In this document: positions 24,673 through 35,400 of the stretch, piece after piece | Position numbering within the stretch: the stretch's first letter is position 1 | Layout of the letters: each line of letters opens with the position of its first letter | DNA from: Chitinispirillales bacterium ANBcel5 | GTDB lineage: Bacteria > Fibrobacterota > Chitinivibrionia > Chitinivibrionales > Chitinispirillaceae | Direction of reading: 5' to 3' | NCBI GenBank assembly: GCA_029688955.1 | Contig: JARUKZ010000035.1 | Coordinates: 1 to 43,325 of the forward strand | Length of the DNA stretch: 43,325 nt | Made by a program: the position numbers and the translations under genes | Notes under the pieces: model-generated | Told to the model about the DNA's origin: nothing | Databases searched by the model: none | The model's input: only the letters and a program-made list of their open reading frames with translations

Positions 24673-25866
24673 TCATGTTTTACTGCAAGTACAGTCCCTT
24701 ACCTCTTCACTGTTTTGTTGTTTTTGCGTAGAGGTGCGGTATTCTCTTGGGGACTGTTTGTATCGTTCCTTAAACAGGCGGTTGAAGTGGCTGATATTAT
24801 TAAAGCCAACGGCAAGTGCGATCTCGGTAATGCGCCGTTGGGTGTGGGTAAGAAGCCTGGAAGCTTCATTGAGACGAAGGTCGTTGAGGTAGCCTTTGAA
24901 TGTTGTGTTAAGCTGTGAGCGTATCTCTTCGCTTACACGGTTACGGGCAACACCTGCACCCCGGGCAACTTTCTCAAGAGTGAGCTCGGGGTTAGTAAAG
25001 TTTTGACCCAGGTACTGAAAAATCCGTGAAGCACTCTCGTTTTCGCTATCACTTAGCTCAACACGGGTGCTGCTTTGAAGCATGCTTAAATGTCTTTTTT
25101 TAAACTTTAGTTCTCTTCTGTAGGCTCTGATTAGTAGTGGCAGGGTCCAAAAAATGGCTCCAATCCATATAAAAAGCTGTAACCCCGTTATTAATGAGGA
25201 AAATTTGGTGTCTTTACCCCTTAATTCAATGTTTGAAACCACTACCCCTATGGTGTCCTCATCTGAGCGAATCAGGCCATTTAGTATTTCAATATAGGAG
25301 ACTCTTTGTAGTGGATGAAATATCTCCTTCTCTAACTCTTTATCGATTACCCACCATGCAGGGGAGGTAAAGTCTTGAAGCGAAAACACTCTTTCGTTTT
25401 GGCCGGTTCCCGGAACATACTCTATCTCTTTATAGATATAGGAGGTAGGGTCATTGGGATCAAAAATTGTGGCATGATATTCTTTTAAGAATACCCGCAC
25501 CGCGTCTGTTGAGTTTGAAGTGATACTCAGGGCGATGCTGTCGTAGCGTGAAAAGTTTATTCCGCAGGTATCGGTTTCACCCAGCCTTATCTTTATTCCT
25601 GCATAGGGATAGTTAAAGCCGCCTTTTAGGGTATATTGAAAATGAAGAAGTGAATCCATTTTAAAGGATACTACACGTGAGTTTCCACCATCATGTGAAT
25701 CTTCCACTGTGCTTACTTTAAGAGGGTCGGCAGGGAAAAGAGTGTAGGTGATCTTCTCTTCTGCTGGGCGAAAACTAAACAAGATTATTGAAAGCAGAGT
25801 GGCGCTGGATAGAATCACCGCACTGAGCAGAAGGGTTTTCTTAAAAGCTGCTGTTTTAGTATTCAT
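24673..25866 (-). CDS. Membrane-anchored AraC-family transcriptional regulator with carbohydrate-binding-like sensor domain
   Basis: A 397-residue protein if ATG at 25866 is used; an in-frame GTG at 25908 adds 14 residues, and no clear ribosome site decides between them. One transmembrane helix near the N-terminus is followed by an extracytoplasmic beta-rich domain (about 45-225) resembling CBM11/CIA30 jelly rolls. A second helix (about 228-248) and a cytoplasmic linker come next, and the last 100 residues form an AraC double helix-turn-helix: TLEKVARGAGVARNRVSEEI and ITEIALAVGFNNISHFNRLF. Such one-protein sensors likely detect sugars in the periplasm. The beta-mannosidase gene lies upstream on the same strand, a plausible target. 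Confidence 0.8.
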   Translation of the reverse strand: MNTKTAAFKKTLLLSAVILSSATLLSIILFSFRPAEEKITYTLFPADPLKVSTVEDSHDGGNSRVVSFKMDSLLHFQYTLKGGFNYPYAGIKIRLGETDTCGINFSRYDSIALSITSNSTDAVRVFLKEYHATIFDPNDPTSYIYKEIEYVPGTGQNERVFSLQDFTSPAWWVIDKELEKEIFHPLQRVSYIEILNGLIRSDEDTIGVVVSNIELRGKDTKFSSLITGLQLFIWIGAIFWTLPLLIRAYRRELKFKKRHLSMLQSSTRVELSDSENESASRIFQYLGQNFTNPELTLEKVARGAGVARNRVSEEIRSQLNTTFKGYLNDLRLNEASRLLTHTQRRITEIALAVGFNNISHFNRLFKERYKQSPREYRTSTQKQQNSEEVRDCTCSKT

Positions 25867-26223
25867 GAGTTTTATGTATTGAAAAAGCACAGAGCTGGTA
25901 TGATACACATTAAACCGTTAGCTTAGCGCTTAATCCCAATCCTTAATGATCTTTAGTTTGGTTGCCATACCTATAAAATTACCATTTTACCCGGGCTGAA
26001 GGAAGAAAAATGTATTAATACTATTGGGCACTAAAGGCTAAAATTTAGTAAAATATTGTGAACTGTTCTAAATGTGGACTCTAAGGCAAGCGAAATGAAG
26101 TGGTTAAAATGGGAACAATAGTGCAGGGTTCAGCCTAACTAAGAGCTAAAGTTGGCTTCTTAGACCTGCTTTATAGAAATCGCAAACTGTCTGTTTATTT
26201 TAGGGTACACACTTCCGGTTCAT
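25867..26223. other. Non-coding gap between the beta-mannosidase and AraC genes
   Basis: About 350 bp between two minus-strand genes. No credible coding frame, clear terminator or promoter pair was found. It presumably carries the AraC gene promoter. Confidence 0.5.
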
Positions 26224-28689
26224 TCAATATGAACTGTCTGTAAGAGAAAATAACCGCACTCTTTTCCCCATATCCTCTTCCGCCAATTTTTCTTTCGTAG
26301 TGAATAACACCTTATGGTCGACACCCGGAAAAAGATCAAAATAGTTGTCACTTGCATTAACAGAAATCCCGTCAATAGAGAAAAACAACTGGTGAACATA
26401 GGTGTCACTGTTAAACAGAATCGAATAGTGTGATGATGAGACGCGTTTTATATCGTAGGTGATATGAGGTTTTTGAAGATCAAGGAACCTGGGGGCGGTA
26501 AACAGCGCTGTGTTCTGCGAAATGACACTGTCGTTATGTTTGAGATAGATACGTAATACTAAATTGTTTCTTCCATGCCGGTTTATATGGTCGGTACAAT
26601 CGATACTGGATTGATGCCTGGATTCACCGTAGTTAAGAATACATTTAATACTCGATTGAGCGACAATTTCGTTTTTATAAAAGAGTGTCCAGCATAACTT
26701 TACAGGGAGTGTTTCGGGAAGATCGCTTGTAGTGTACAGATCCGCGGTGAATATAGTATTTATGATTGTATTTGCTTTAGCCGCGTATTCATCACCTTTT
26801 AGCCGAGCAGATACCAGCACCGGGGCAAAGAAACGTTTTGCATGAAAGTGAAGCGCTTTCCATCGTCCTCCATATTCAATACCCGACCAGGATGCTCCGG
26901 GCCAGCAATCATTCAGTTGCCAATAGAGTGCTCCCATAGTATGGGGCATAGATCGTCTGAAATGCTCTACACCAATTTTCATACAATATGCCTGATTGAG
27001 TTGTGAAAGGTATGAAAGAGAGAAGAAGTCTTTGGGGAAACGGTACAATCTTGATATATACTCCATAATTATAAGGTTTCCCGCCGGATGTTTCTGATGG
27101 TTTTCCATAGCAGGGGCAAAAACATTAAGATCATCGGTATAACTTCTGGCAGTTTCTTCGGAGCAGTATGATTGCATTCCAAATTCAGAACAAAATCTAA
27201 AATTGGTTTGTTCATAGGTTTTTACTGGTTTTCTGCTGTGCCACACATCCCAAAAATGAGCATCACCTTTAGATTCACTGTTGAACCCTGAGTTGTAACC
27301 CTCCGGGTTATGGGGTGATGAGGGCCAGTAGGGGATCGGTGGACTATAGTTTTTTACTAATTCAGGCAGTAAACGGTAAAACACCTTTTCGTAATTCAGT
27401 TTGACTTTTGAGCTGCCGGTCCTAAGATCCTGAATCTGTTCAAGCTCATTGTTACCACACCATAAAGCCATGCAGGGATGGTTACGCAGTCTTTTTATTT
27501 GACCGGTTGCCTCATCAGAAACCAAACTCAAAAAATGATCATCTCCCGGGTAAAGAGAGCAGGCAAACATAAAATCCTGCCATACTAATAGTCCGTACCT
27601 GTCACATAAATCATAAAAGATATCCATTTCATAAATTCCGCCACCCCAGACTCTTATCATGTTCATATTAGCATCTTTGGCTGAACAAAGCAGATTATCA
27701 TAGGTGTGTTCATCTGTTCGGGTCACAAAACTGTCTGCTGGTATCCAGTTAGCACCTTTGGCAAAAACAGCTTTGCCATTAACGACAAACTGAAACGTTT
27801 CACCCTGGGAATCGGTATGCCTGTCAAGAATTATGGTACGCAAACCAATGCCGCTACTGTAACTGTCAATTAATGTGTCTTTGTAAAAAAGCGAAACATC
27901 CAGGTTATAGAGCGGCTGTTTACCAAGACCGTTTGGCCACCAAAGCTGAGGATCATTGATTAGCATCTCAGAAGTAGCTGACTTCGCTATAACGGTACTA
28001 TTTAGAGAAACAGAGTACTGGAAATGGTAGTCTTTTCTGTTTTCTTTAACAAGTGATGGGTTAATTGATAATCTGACATGATCACAGTAGTGTTTCTGAC
28101 TGATTTCGACCGATTCGATTCTGTTGTGGGACCATCCCTGAACAGAGATCGGTTTATAGATTCCACAGGTGGCAAACCGAGGCCCCCAGTCCCAGCCAAA
28201 AGAGCACTGCTCTTTTCGAATGTTGGAAGCTCCGCCCACAGGATCGTTCCACTCATCGAAGGAGTGACTTTTTCGCTTTTGGGCAATGTAATCCATCGGG
28301 TTATGAAATTTAACGGTAATACTGTTATGGCCTTCACGAATATAGGGCGCTATATCGAAACGATACCCGGTAAACATATTTTCCGTAGAACCTACTGTAT
28401 TTCCGTTAAAATACACTGTAGAGAGTGTATCGACCCCTTCCATGACAAGTTCAATATGTTCCCTTTTAAGAAGTGTCTTTGGGATATTGATGGTTCTTTT
28501 ATAGATCCAGTCACAGTTCTCTATCCACTGAAGATTTTTCTCATTACACCCCCAAAAGGGATTTTTTATAAGGTTTGCTCTAAAAAGATCTGTATGAACA
28601 CAGCCAGGTACTCTGGCCGGATAAAAAACATCCTCAGAAGCCTGCGAAAACTGCCAATCGCCATCAAGGGATATTTTTTGTATAGTCAT
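26224..28689 (-). CDS. Beta-mannosidase, glycoside hydrolase family 2
   Basis: An 821-residue cytoplasmic enzyme (no signal peptide) that releases mannose from the non-reducing end of beta-mannosides. I use ATG at 28689 because AGGAG lies 9 nt upstream and [14 protein letters not shown] is the usual start; a longer form from 28743 is open. The domain order is GH2: an N-terminal sugar-binding jelly roll (with [13 protein letters not shown]), an Ig-like domain, and the TIM barrel. The acid/base is Glu415 in WCGNNELE and the nucleophile Glu502 in [23 protein letters not shown] is typical of the mannosidase branch rather than beta-galactosidase. The adjacent membrane AraC protein may control it. 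Confidence 0.9.
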   Translation of the reverse strand: MTIQKISLDGDWQFSQASEDVFYPARVPGCVHTDLFRANLIKNPFWGCNEKNLQWIENCDWIYKRTINIPKTLLKREHIELVMEGVDTLSTVYFNGNTVGSTENMFTGYRFDIAPYIREGHNSITVKFHNPMDYIAQKRKSHSFDEWNDPVGGASNIRKEQCSFGWDWGPRFATCGIYKPISVQGWSHNRIESVEISQKHYCDHVRLSINPSLVKENRKDYHFQYSVSLNSTVIAKSATSEMLINDPQLWWPNGLGKQPLYNLDVSLFYKDTLIDSYSSGIGLRTIILDRHTDSQGETFQFVVNGKAVFAKGANWIPADSFVTRTDEHTYDNLLCSAKDANMNMIRVWGGGIYEMDIFYDLCDRYGLLVWQDFMFACSLYPGDDHFLSLVSDEATGQIKRLRNHPCMALWCGNNELEQIQDLRTGSSKVKLNYEKVFYRLLPELVKNYSPPIPYWPSSPHNPEGYNSGFNSESKGDAHFWDVWHSRKPVKTYEQTNFRFCSEFGMQSYCSEETARSYTDDLNVFAPAMENHQKHPAGNLIIMEYISRLYRFPKDFFSLSYLSQLNQAYCMKIGVEHFRRSMPHTMGALYWQLNDCWPGASWSGIEYGGRWKALHFHAKRFFAPVLVSARLKGDEYAAKANTIINTIFTADLYTTSDLPETLPVKLCWTLFYKNEIVAQSSIKCILNYGESRHQSSIDCTDHINRHGRNNLVLRIYLKHNDSVISQNTALFTAPRFLDLQKPHITYDIKRVSSSHYSILFNSDTYVHQLFFSIDGISVNASDNYFDLFPGVDHKVLFTTKEKLAEEDMGKRVRLFSLTDSSY

Positions 28690-29455
28690 AGTAATGCGCT
28701 CCTGATCAGTATTCGCGACGATGTCCTTTGGAATTATACTCATAATATAATATTCATTTAATGCTTCTCAAACGGCGGTTTTTGGGAGGATGTGGCTTAT
28801 GTATCCGAGGTAAAACTTAGACCAAAAATTGATACGTAGCACTGATCGTTAACCAAAAGTAACTTTATTTTATGTGTCTTGCTTCAGCATTGGGAGTGAT
28901 GTGTGTGGGAGGGTATTTCTCTAACACTACACCTCTTGGCTGTATTCTACTATCTCCATGCAAAAACCCTTTAGATAACAAAAAAGGTTTACCTATATTA
29001 CCACAGTGATCTCTAAGCACTTTTCCTTACAAGTCACCTCCAGTTTTAATTACTGGCCTTTTTGTGATCCTCCATCCCGTACTAAATCAATGCCTTCCAT
29101 TTCGAGTGGTTTTCCAAAAATTTAGACGCGGACCTTAAAAAGTGGTTATAAAACGGTTTAAAAACGTCAAAAATGAGCTGCTTTTCATAAAAAATAAAAA
29201 ATGGAAAAAAAAAGTTTGACTTCGTAGTTAGATTGATAGTATGTTACTTAAAAGTTAAATATAAAATTTTCGGAATGCATTACATACTTCAGGCTAACTT
29301 CAATTGACACCCAAATTGATGCATTTCAGATGAGCTGTAACAGTAGTTCTTTATAGAGTACAATTGGTAACATCTGTTTTTGTCTTTAAGAATATATTTA
29401 AGCGTTTAGAAACTATTTACATTGTTCGATATTGAAAAACTGAAAGGGGCACACG
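28690..29455. other. Long non-coding region upstream of the Tc toxin locus
   Basis: About 770 bp between two divergent genes, AT-rich toward the toxin gene. No coding frame with good start signals was found. It contains A-rich tracts (29189-29213) followed by a promoter-like pair at 29216-29245, more than 200 bp before the giant ORF, leaving room for a long leader RNA. I see no obvious riboswitch or repeat. Confidence 0.5.
29216..29245 (+). promoter_or_regulatory. Candidate promoter of the Tc toxin operon
   Basis: TTGACT at 29216-29221 and TATGTT at 29240-29245 are 18 bp apart. They directly follow A-tracts that resemble an UP element. If used, the leader before the ATG at 29456 would be about 200 nt. 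Based on hexamers only. Confidence 0.35.
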
Positions 29456-32400
29456 ATGTCTTCACCGGTACCTGATGTGTGGAATATTTATGGAACTGTA
29501 TATAATGTAGATGGAACTCCCTTTAACAGGGGAAAAATTCAGGCTTTTGATAGTTATCATGGGGTGGAGTACTACCTGGGTGAAAATGGCATCGGACATG
29601 ATGGAAACTATACTATCACCTATTCAAAATCACAATTTCAGCGTGGTGATGTAAACCGTACGAGTCCAAATCTGGTTATTAAGATTTTAGATTATGATGA
29701 ACGGGTGATCTGGTCATCATCAGTTATCACCGATGTAACACAACCTTTTCATTACAATGTTACCCTCGACAGTGGGGGCGAGGATGACGACGATGATGAT
29801 GATGATGATGAACCTTCAAGCTGGAGCATTAGCGGAGTAGTACATAATGCAGACAACACGCCCCATAGTACAGGTGTTGTGAAAATTTTTGATTTGGTTG
29901 GTACTACAGAATATCTTTTGGGCTCAGTAGAAACTGATGCCACAGGTGTATACAGCTTAAGCTATACATCAGATGATTTTCAGCATGGTGAGACAACAAG
30001 ACCCTATCCAAACCTCATTGTGAGGGTTTATAACGAGAGTGATCATCTGCTAGCTCAGGGCAATGTACAGTACCCACCTTCAGCTAATGAGATTTTTAAT
30101 GTTACACTACCTCAACCACCCGAAATGTATAAAGTCACTGGTACGGTAACCAACACCTTAGATTACCCGGTGAGTTCAATAGAAGTAAAACTGGTAAATT
30201 TGGCCTTAAGGGACGGGGAATTCCAGGAGACACTAATAGGCACAGCTGAAACATCTAACAGAGGTGAATATGCCATTGAATATGACCCTTTGTCAGTTTT
30301 AGGTATAAATTCACCGGAACAGCTTAGTATCTTTGCCAAAATTGAGAGAACCGAAGATGGAGATCCTGAAGATGGAGATCCTGAAGATGGAGATCCTGAA
30401 GATGGAGATCCTGAAGATGGAGATCCTGAAGATGGAGATCCGGAAGATGGAGATCCGGAAGATGGAGATCCGGAAGATGGAGATCCGGAAGATGGAGTCC
30501 CGGAAGATGGAGTCCCGGAAGATGGAGTCCCGGAAGATGGAGTCCCGGAAGTTCTGACAAAATCATCTCTTTATAGAAATCCCAGAAAAAATCTTACCAT
30601 AGATTTAAGGGTAGATTTACCTTCCAATACAGATTTATCTGAATACAATGACTTGTCTGAGGCATTTGAAGAGGCTGGCTTAACTGATGAACTTGTAATT
30701 AAAGCATTTTGGAAAACTGAGATATTGCAATATATAGCTGAGGTCACAAACCAACCTAAAAATAAAATTTTAAACCGCTCCCGTGCATTGATATTATTTA
30801 ATGACCTTAAGAATGCATTGAAAGATACAGCACCTGATCTCCCTGATTTGATAGATAGTAGGGTTATATATGCACTGATAAAAGCCGGAACTATCAATAC
30901 CTTTTATGAACTGAGAAATCTTTCGCCAAGCAGACTACACAGTATACTTGTTTCTGCAATTGTTCAGGATATTTTACCTTCCGATCTGGAAGAAAACCTT
31001 AGTGAAATATCTCAGGAGTGGGAAACTATTTATAAGGAGCTACTGGGGATTGATGAGGAGACGGATACAAGTAGGCTTTTACATTTGGCTGAACTTGGAA
31101 CTCTTGATGAAAAAGTACGAGAGATATATGCAAGATATTCCCATAGTATAGATGAGTTTTGGGAACACATTGAGAAAGAGATTGAAGAGGAGGATGAGGA
31201 AGAGGGAGCTATTAAGTTGGCAACAACAACTGAAGATGGTCCTTCTCCAAAGGAAGAAATCAAGCGGCTGCAATTCTATTTTGACATCTATTTCTTTGCA
31301 GATGAATTTGAACCGTTATCTACCAGCATGATTGAATATGCTAAAAGCCAAAATAGCGAATGCACTGACTTTCAATTTGAATCACTGGAAGATTTTGTAA
31401 CTCTCGAAAAAGATGATTGGGATGAAATAATCGATGGAATTGAGAACTTTGATGACGTTGAGTCTGGAGATGAAGATGAGGACGATTCTGAAGACGAACC
31501 TGTGGATGATGATGAAGTAAAAAGTGAGAGCACTACCGTATCTGAGGATGGAGAATATGAAGTAAAAAGGTGGCCTGAAAATGTTCCTGGTGAATCCGAT
31601 TTAGAGAAGAGGAAAAATTATGCTCATATTCTGTATAAGAGAATCATTGCTACCTTTGCAATGCAACGGTTCAGGTATGAATTAAACGCATTAGAATTAG
31701 AAGAAAACGACCATTGGGCTGGTTGGCAGGAAGTGAAAAGTTTTTTAAATGAAGAAGGCCGAGAAGACTTTGATTTTGCAGAAACCATCGACCCAGATAC
31801 ATTGTTGGAGGATGGTGAATTCAGCAAGGAACGGGCAAATTTATATAACAAACTTTTGACAGTACAAAGAATTTACCGACTAACCCCCCGTTTTAAAGCT
31901 ATAAATGGTCTTTTGAAGAAAAAGCTAACGTCTGCTATGGCTATAGCTCATCGTAACGGTGATGAATTCGTTAGAGATTTTGCTGAGATTGCAGATGGTA
32001 TTGATGATGCGCATACGATTCATGATGCTGCGGTGCATACCGCAAGCCAGGCATTGTTTTTGATGGGGACTTTTAATCAACAGTCTGATTTTAAAGGTCA
32101 ATCACTTCCCCCAATAACAGAAACTAATGCCCCTGAAAAATTATCAACTGGTATTGCGACCACTACTTTTGGTGCAATGAGCACTGCAACAAAGGAGGTG
32201 TCGAAGCAAAGTGAGGAAGTACAGCCACAAGAGAGGCCCAGAGCTATACCCCCTGCTATTCCTGACATCGTCACACTTTTTGGTAATCAAAATCAGTGTA
32301 AGTGCGAAGAGTGCCAGTCTGTATTTAGCCCGTCAGCATACACAGTAGATCTTCTGGAGTTTTTGAACCGTGAAACCCGCACAACCCTGTTTGAAAGAAG

Positions 32401-35400
32401 ACCCGATCTTGCCCAGACTGATCTTTCCTGCAGAAACACTAACGGACCCGTTGCCTATATAGATCTGGTCAATGAGGCCTTACAGAATGCAGCATGTATA
32501 CGTAGTTTCTTTTTCAGGGATAATGGGGACAAAGATTTCGAGAATTATTTGGATTCTGATTTCAGTAAAATTGAAGAGATTGATCTTCCTCCATTCGTGC
32601 GCCAATCATTTGCAGCAAAAGGTTTTTTCATTGATGACTCCTTTTATCGACAGCCTTTAAAGCCTGAAGAAGAACCAGAGGAAAATGACGATTCGAAGAT
32701 CATAGCTGAGGATGCAAATGATGAAAACGATGACATAATTTGTCATTTGATTGGAGATGGATGGCGATATGTCATTAAAATGGTGGAGGAGACTGAGGCG
32801 GATGGTCAAGGTAATCTATACTATATTGAGCCATACCCGCAAACCGGAAAAGATGCACAAAAACGCAGGGTGATACCCGAACATAATGTTAACGGTGCCT
32901 ATGAAGTAATGGATATACCAGTTTATCCTGCCAAACTTCCCTTTAGTCTTCCCTTTGTTGAAATAAATGAATTTTTACAGCTTAGAGAATGCAAAAGATA
33001 TCAGCTCTACCATGTATTAAATAAGAGTACAAACATTTTAGACAAAAGCTGTAAAGAGGAGAAATGCTCCTTTTTCGAAATGACAGATAGCATGTGGGAT
33101 CTTGTGGCCAGTGAACCTTCTGAACATAATAGATGTAGGCCATGTGAACTATGGGGGTATGGCTTAGAGCATGAAGGAGAAGGAAGATGGATAAGCGATC
33201 TTTCAAATGTAGGCGTATTCATGAGACGGTCTGGATTGTCGTTTGATGGTGTTTTGGATATTCTGTCTACCGCGATAGTTAATTGGGACGGTGCTCTCTA
33301 TATTGAAGGGGAAAATGAAGGTGAAGAGGATGATAGTTATGAAAGAGGTGCGGTAGATGAGATGCGAATAGGGGGTACTGATTCTGATAGGTTTACCGTT
33401 ATGGCTCGCTTTTTAAGACTTTGTACCTATTTAAATCTTGATTTTTTTACTGTTGACCAGTTACTGTCATACGATATTGATCCTGATAAAAGATTAAATA
33501 TTGATGATCTTTATATTTATCTCAGGGTTGCTGAGGATTTCTCTGTATCACCGTTACAAGCAGCTACATGGTACAGCAGCAGAGTTAACGTTGTGAACCT
33601 CAATCGTGGAGTTTCATCTCAGCTTGAAGATTTGTTTATCTCCAAAATTCACTCTCCTGAACGGGCATCGGTATGGAGGGAAATGTTAAACGATACCACC
33701 TATAAACCTCGTGGTAAATTCCAAACTGATAGTCGTAACAAACTTGGTGGGGATGTGCAAACGCTTTTAGCTGCTATGAGAATCAGCTATGAAGATCTTA
33801 CTTTGATTTGTGTTCATGAATTTCCTGATGTTACTATAGTAAAAGATGCTGTTGCTATTTTAAGGCAAACAGATTTGTCTGCTCCAAATCTTGGTACACT
33901 GTTTAGAGTGGCAGATTTCTCAAAAACTTTAGGTATCAGTATAACTGATTTTTATAGACTCAAGCCTCTTTTTAATAATTACTTTGATACAGACTTTCTA
34001 TATGGAATGAGAGATGTTGTTAAAAAGTTAAGAAAATTTAAAATAAATTTAAAAGAGTTTGAATACTTATTAACAGGAAAAAACTCTGAAGATATACGTT
34101 GGGTGCCTTCTGAAAAGGATGAATTAAAGACTATACTTCAAGCACATCATGAAGTCAAACTGCTGAAGCAGGATGAAGAATACGAAAATAACAGTGAAGA
34201 TCTTATTGAGAAAGCAATAATAAATGTGATCTCTTCTGAAGTAGGTATTGCTGATGATTTAACTCAAATTTTGATGGAGCAGGTTTTAAATTGTACTGAA
34301 TATAGCGAAAAACTTCTGGGTAGATGGGTAGAAAACAGTAAAGGCGGGTGGAGCAGAAGATATTCTACGGAAAGAAGTCTAAAATCAGGAAAGATTATAT
34401 CAGAGCCAAACTATATACCTTCCGTGCAGATTATTGCTGGTAGTGAAATTGAAGTGCAAAAACTACCAGTTGATACTCGCAATGCGCTTTGGGAGACTAA
34501 TCTTTTTGTTGAAAAAAGTGGTAATTATGAACTTACTGTTAACTCGTGGGTAGATGAGGAATATGAATTGCCCGATATAGGAGAAATCATAGTAACGGTC
34601 ACCGAAAAAGATGAAGATGGGGAAATTATTGAACTGGATCCAGATGATTTGAATCTTGAAAAGGGGAAAGTGTATCCTGTTACCATCAATTGGATTGCAC
34701 CTGAAGGTGATGGATTAGAAGATATTTCACAGATAATTAATATAAGTTGTTTGTGGCGGGATTTAGAAAGTGATGATTACGTAGTTGATCTCTTAGGTGC
34801 AGAAAACACTGTACGCTATACAGAGTTAGATCTAAATAAAATAGCAAATAGTGCTTATCTGATAAAAAAGATGAATATCGCATCTGGTGAAATTAAGTTT
34901 TTGTTACAGGAGCTTATTGATAATAAGTTAGTAAATATAAGAGTACTAATGAATTTACTTGGAGTCGAGTTCGATGGTCCTGTTTTACAAGCTAATTTTA
35001 GAAGGTTTTTAAGACTAGTTGACATATATATACTCAATACTGAGTTACCATTTGCAAGAGAAATTATTGATTTTTTTGAAATATTAAAGTTTACATATTC
35101 TAATTTAATCGCGAAAAAACGGCAAGTTGGAAGAATGCTAAACTGGTCAATTGATGACATTGAAGAAATTATGACTCATTTTGATTTAGATGATGATGAC
35201 TTACAATCTGTTTCTACATTTGTTTTATTAAATAATGCCATCACTCTGTTGGATAAAACAGGTGTTTCGGCGAACCTGGGGTACAATATTTTTTATGATT
35301 ACCCTGAAATTGATGGAGATGGCGCAGAACCTCCACCACCGCCAGAACCGAAATCAAATAATTCTTTGCATGAAAGCCAGGCTCTTATGTCTGCTGTTCA

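Noticed and set aside
28078..28761. 227-residue plus-strand ORF opposite the beta-mannosidase gene
   Set aside because: It runs antisense to a well-supported GH2 gene with catalytic motifs, and its product shows no family pattern.
30353..30547. CRISPR array
   Set aside because: The units are contiguous 15-bp repeats without spacers, inside a long coding frame, and no cas genes are present.
30324..30566. Open frames with MEILK or LHLPG/LHLQD repeats over the 15-bp array
   Set aside because: They are shadows of the in-frame tandem repeat of TcA. A repeat length divisible by three without a stop stays open in other frames.
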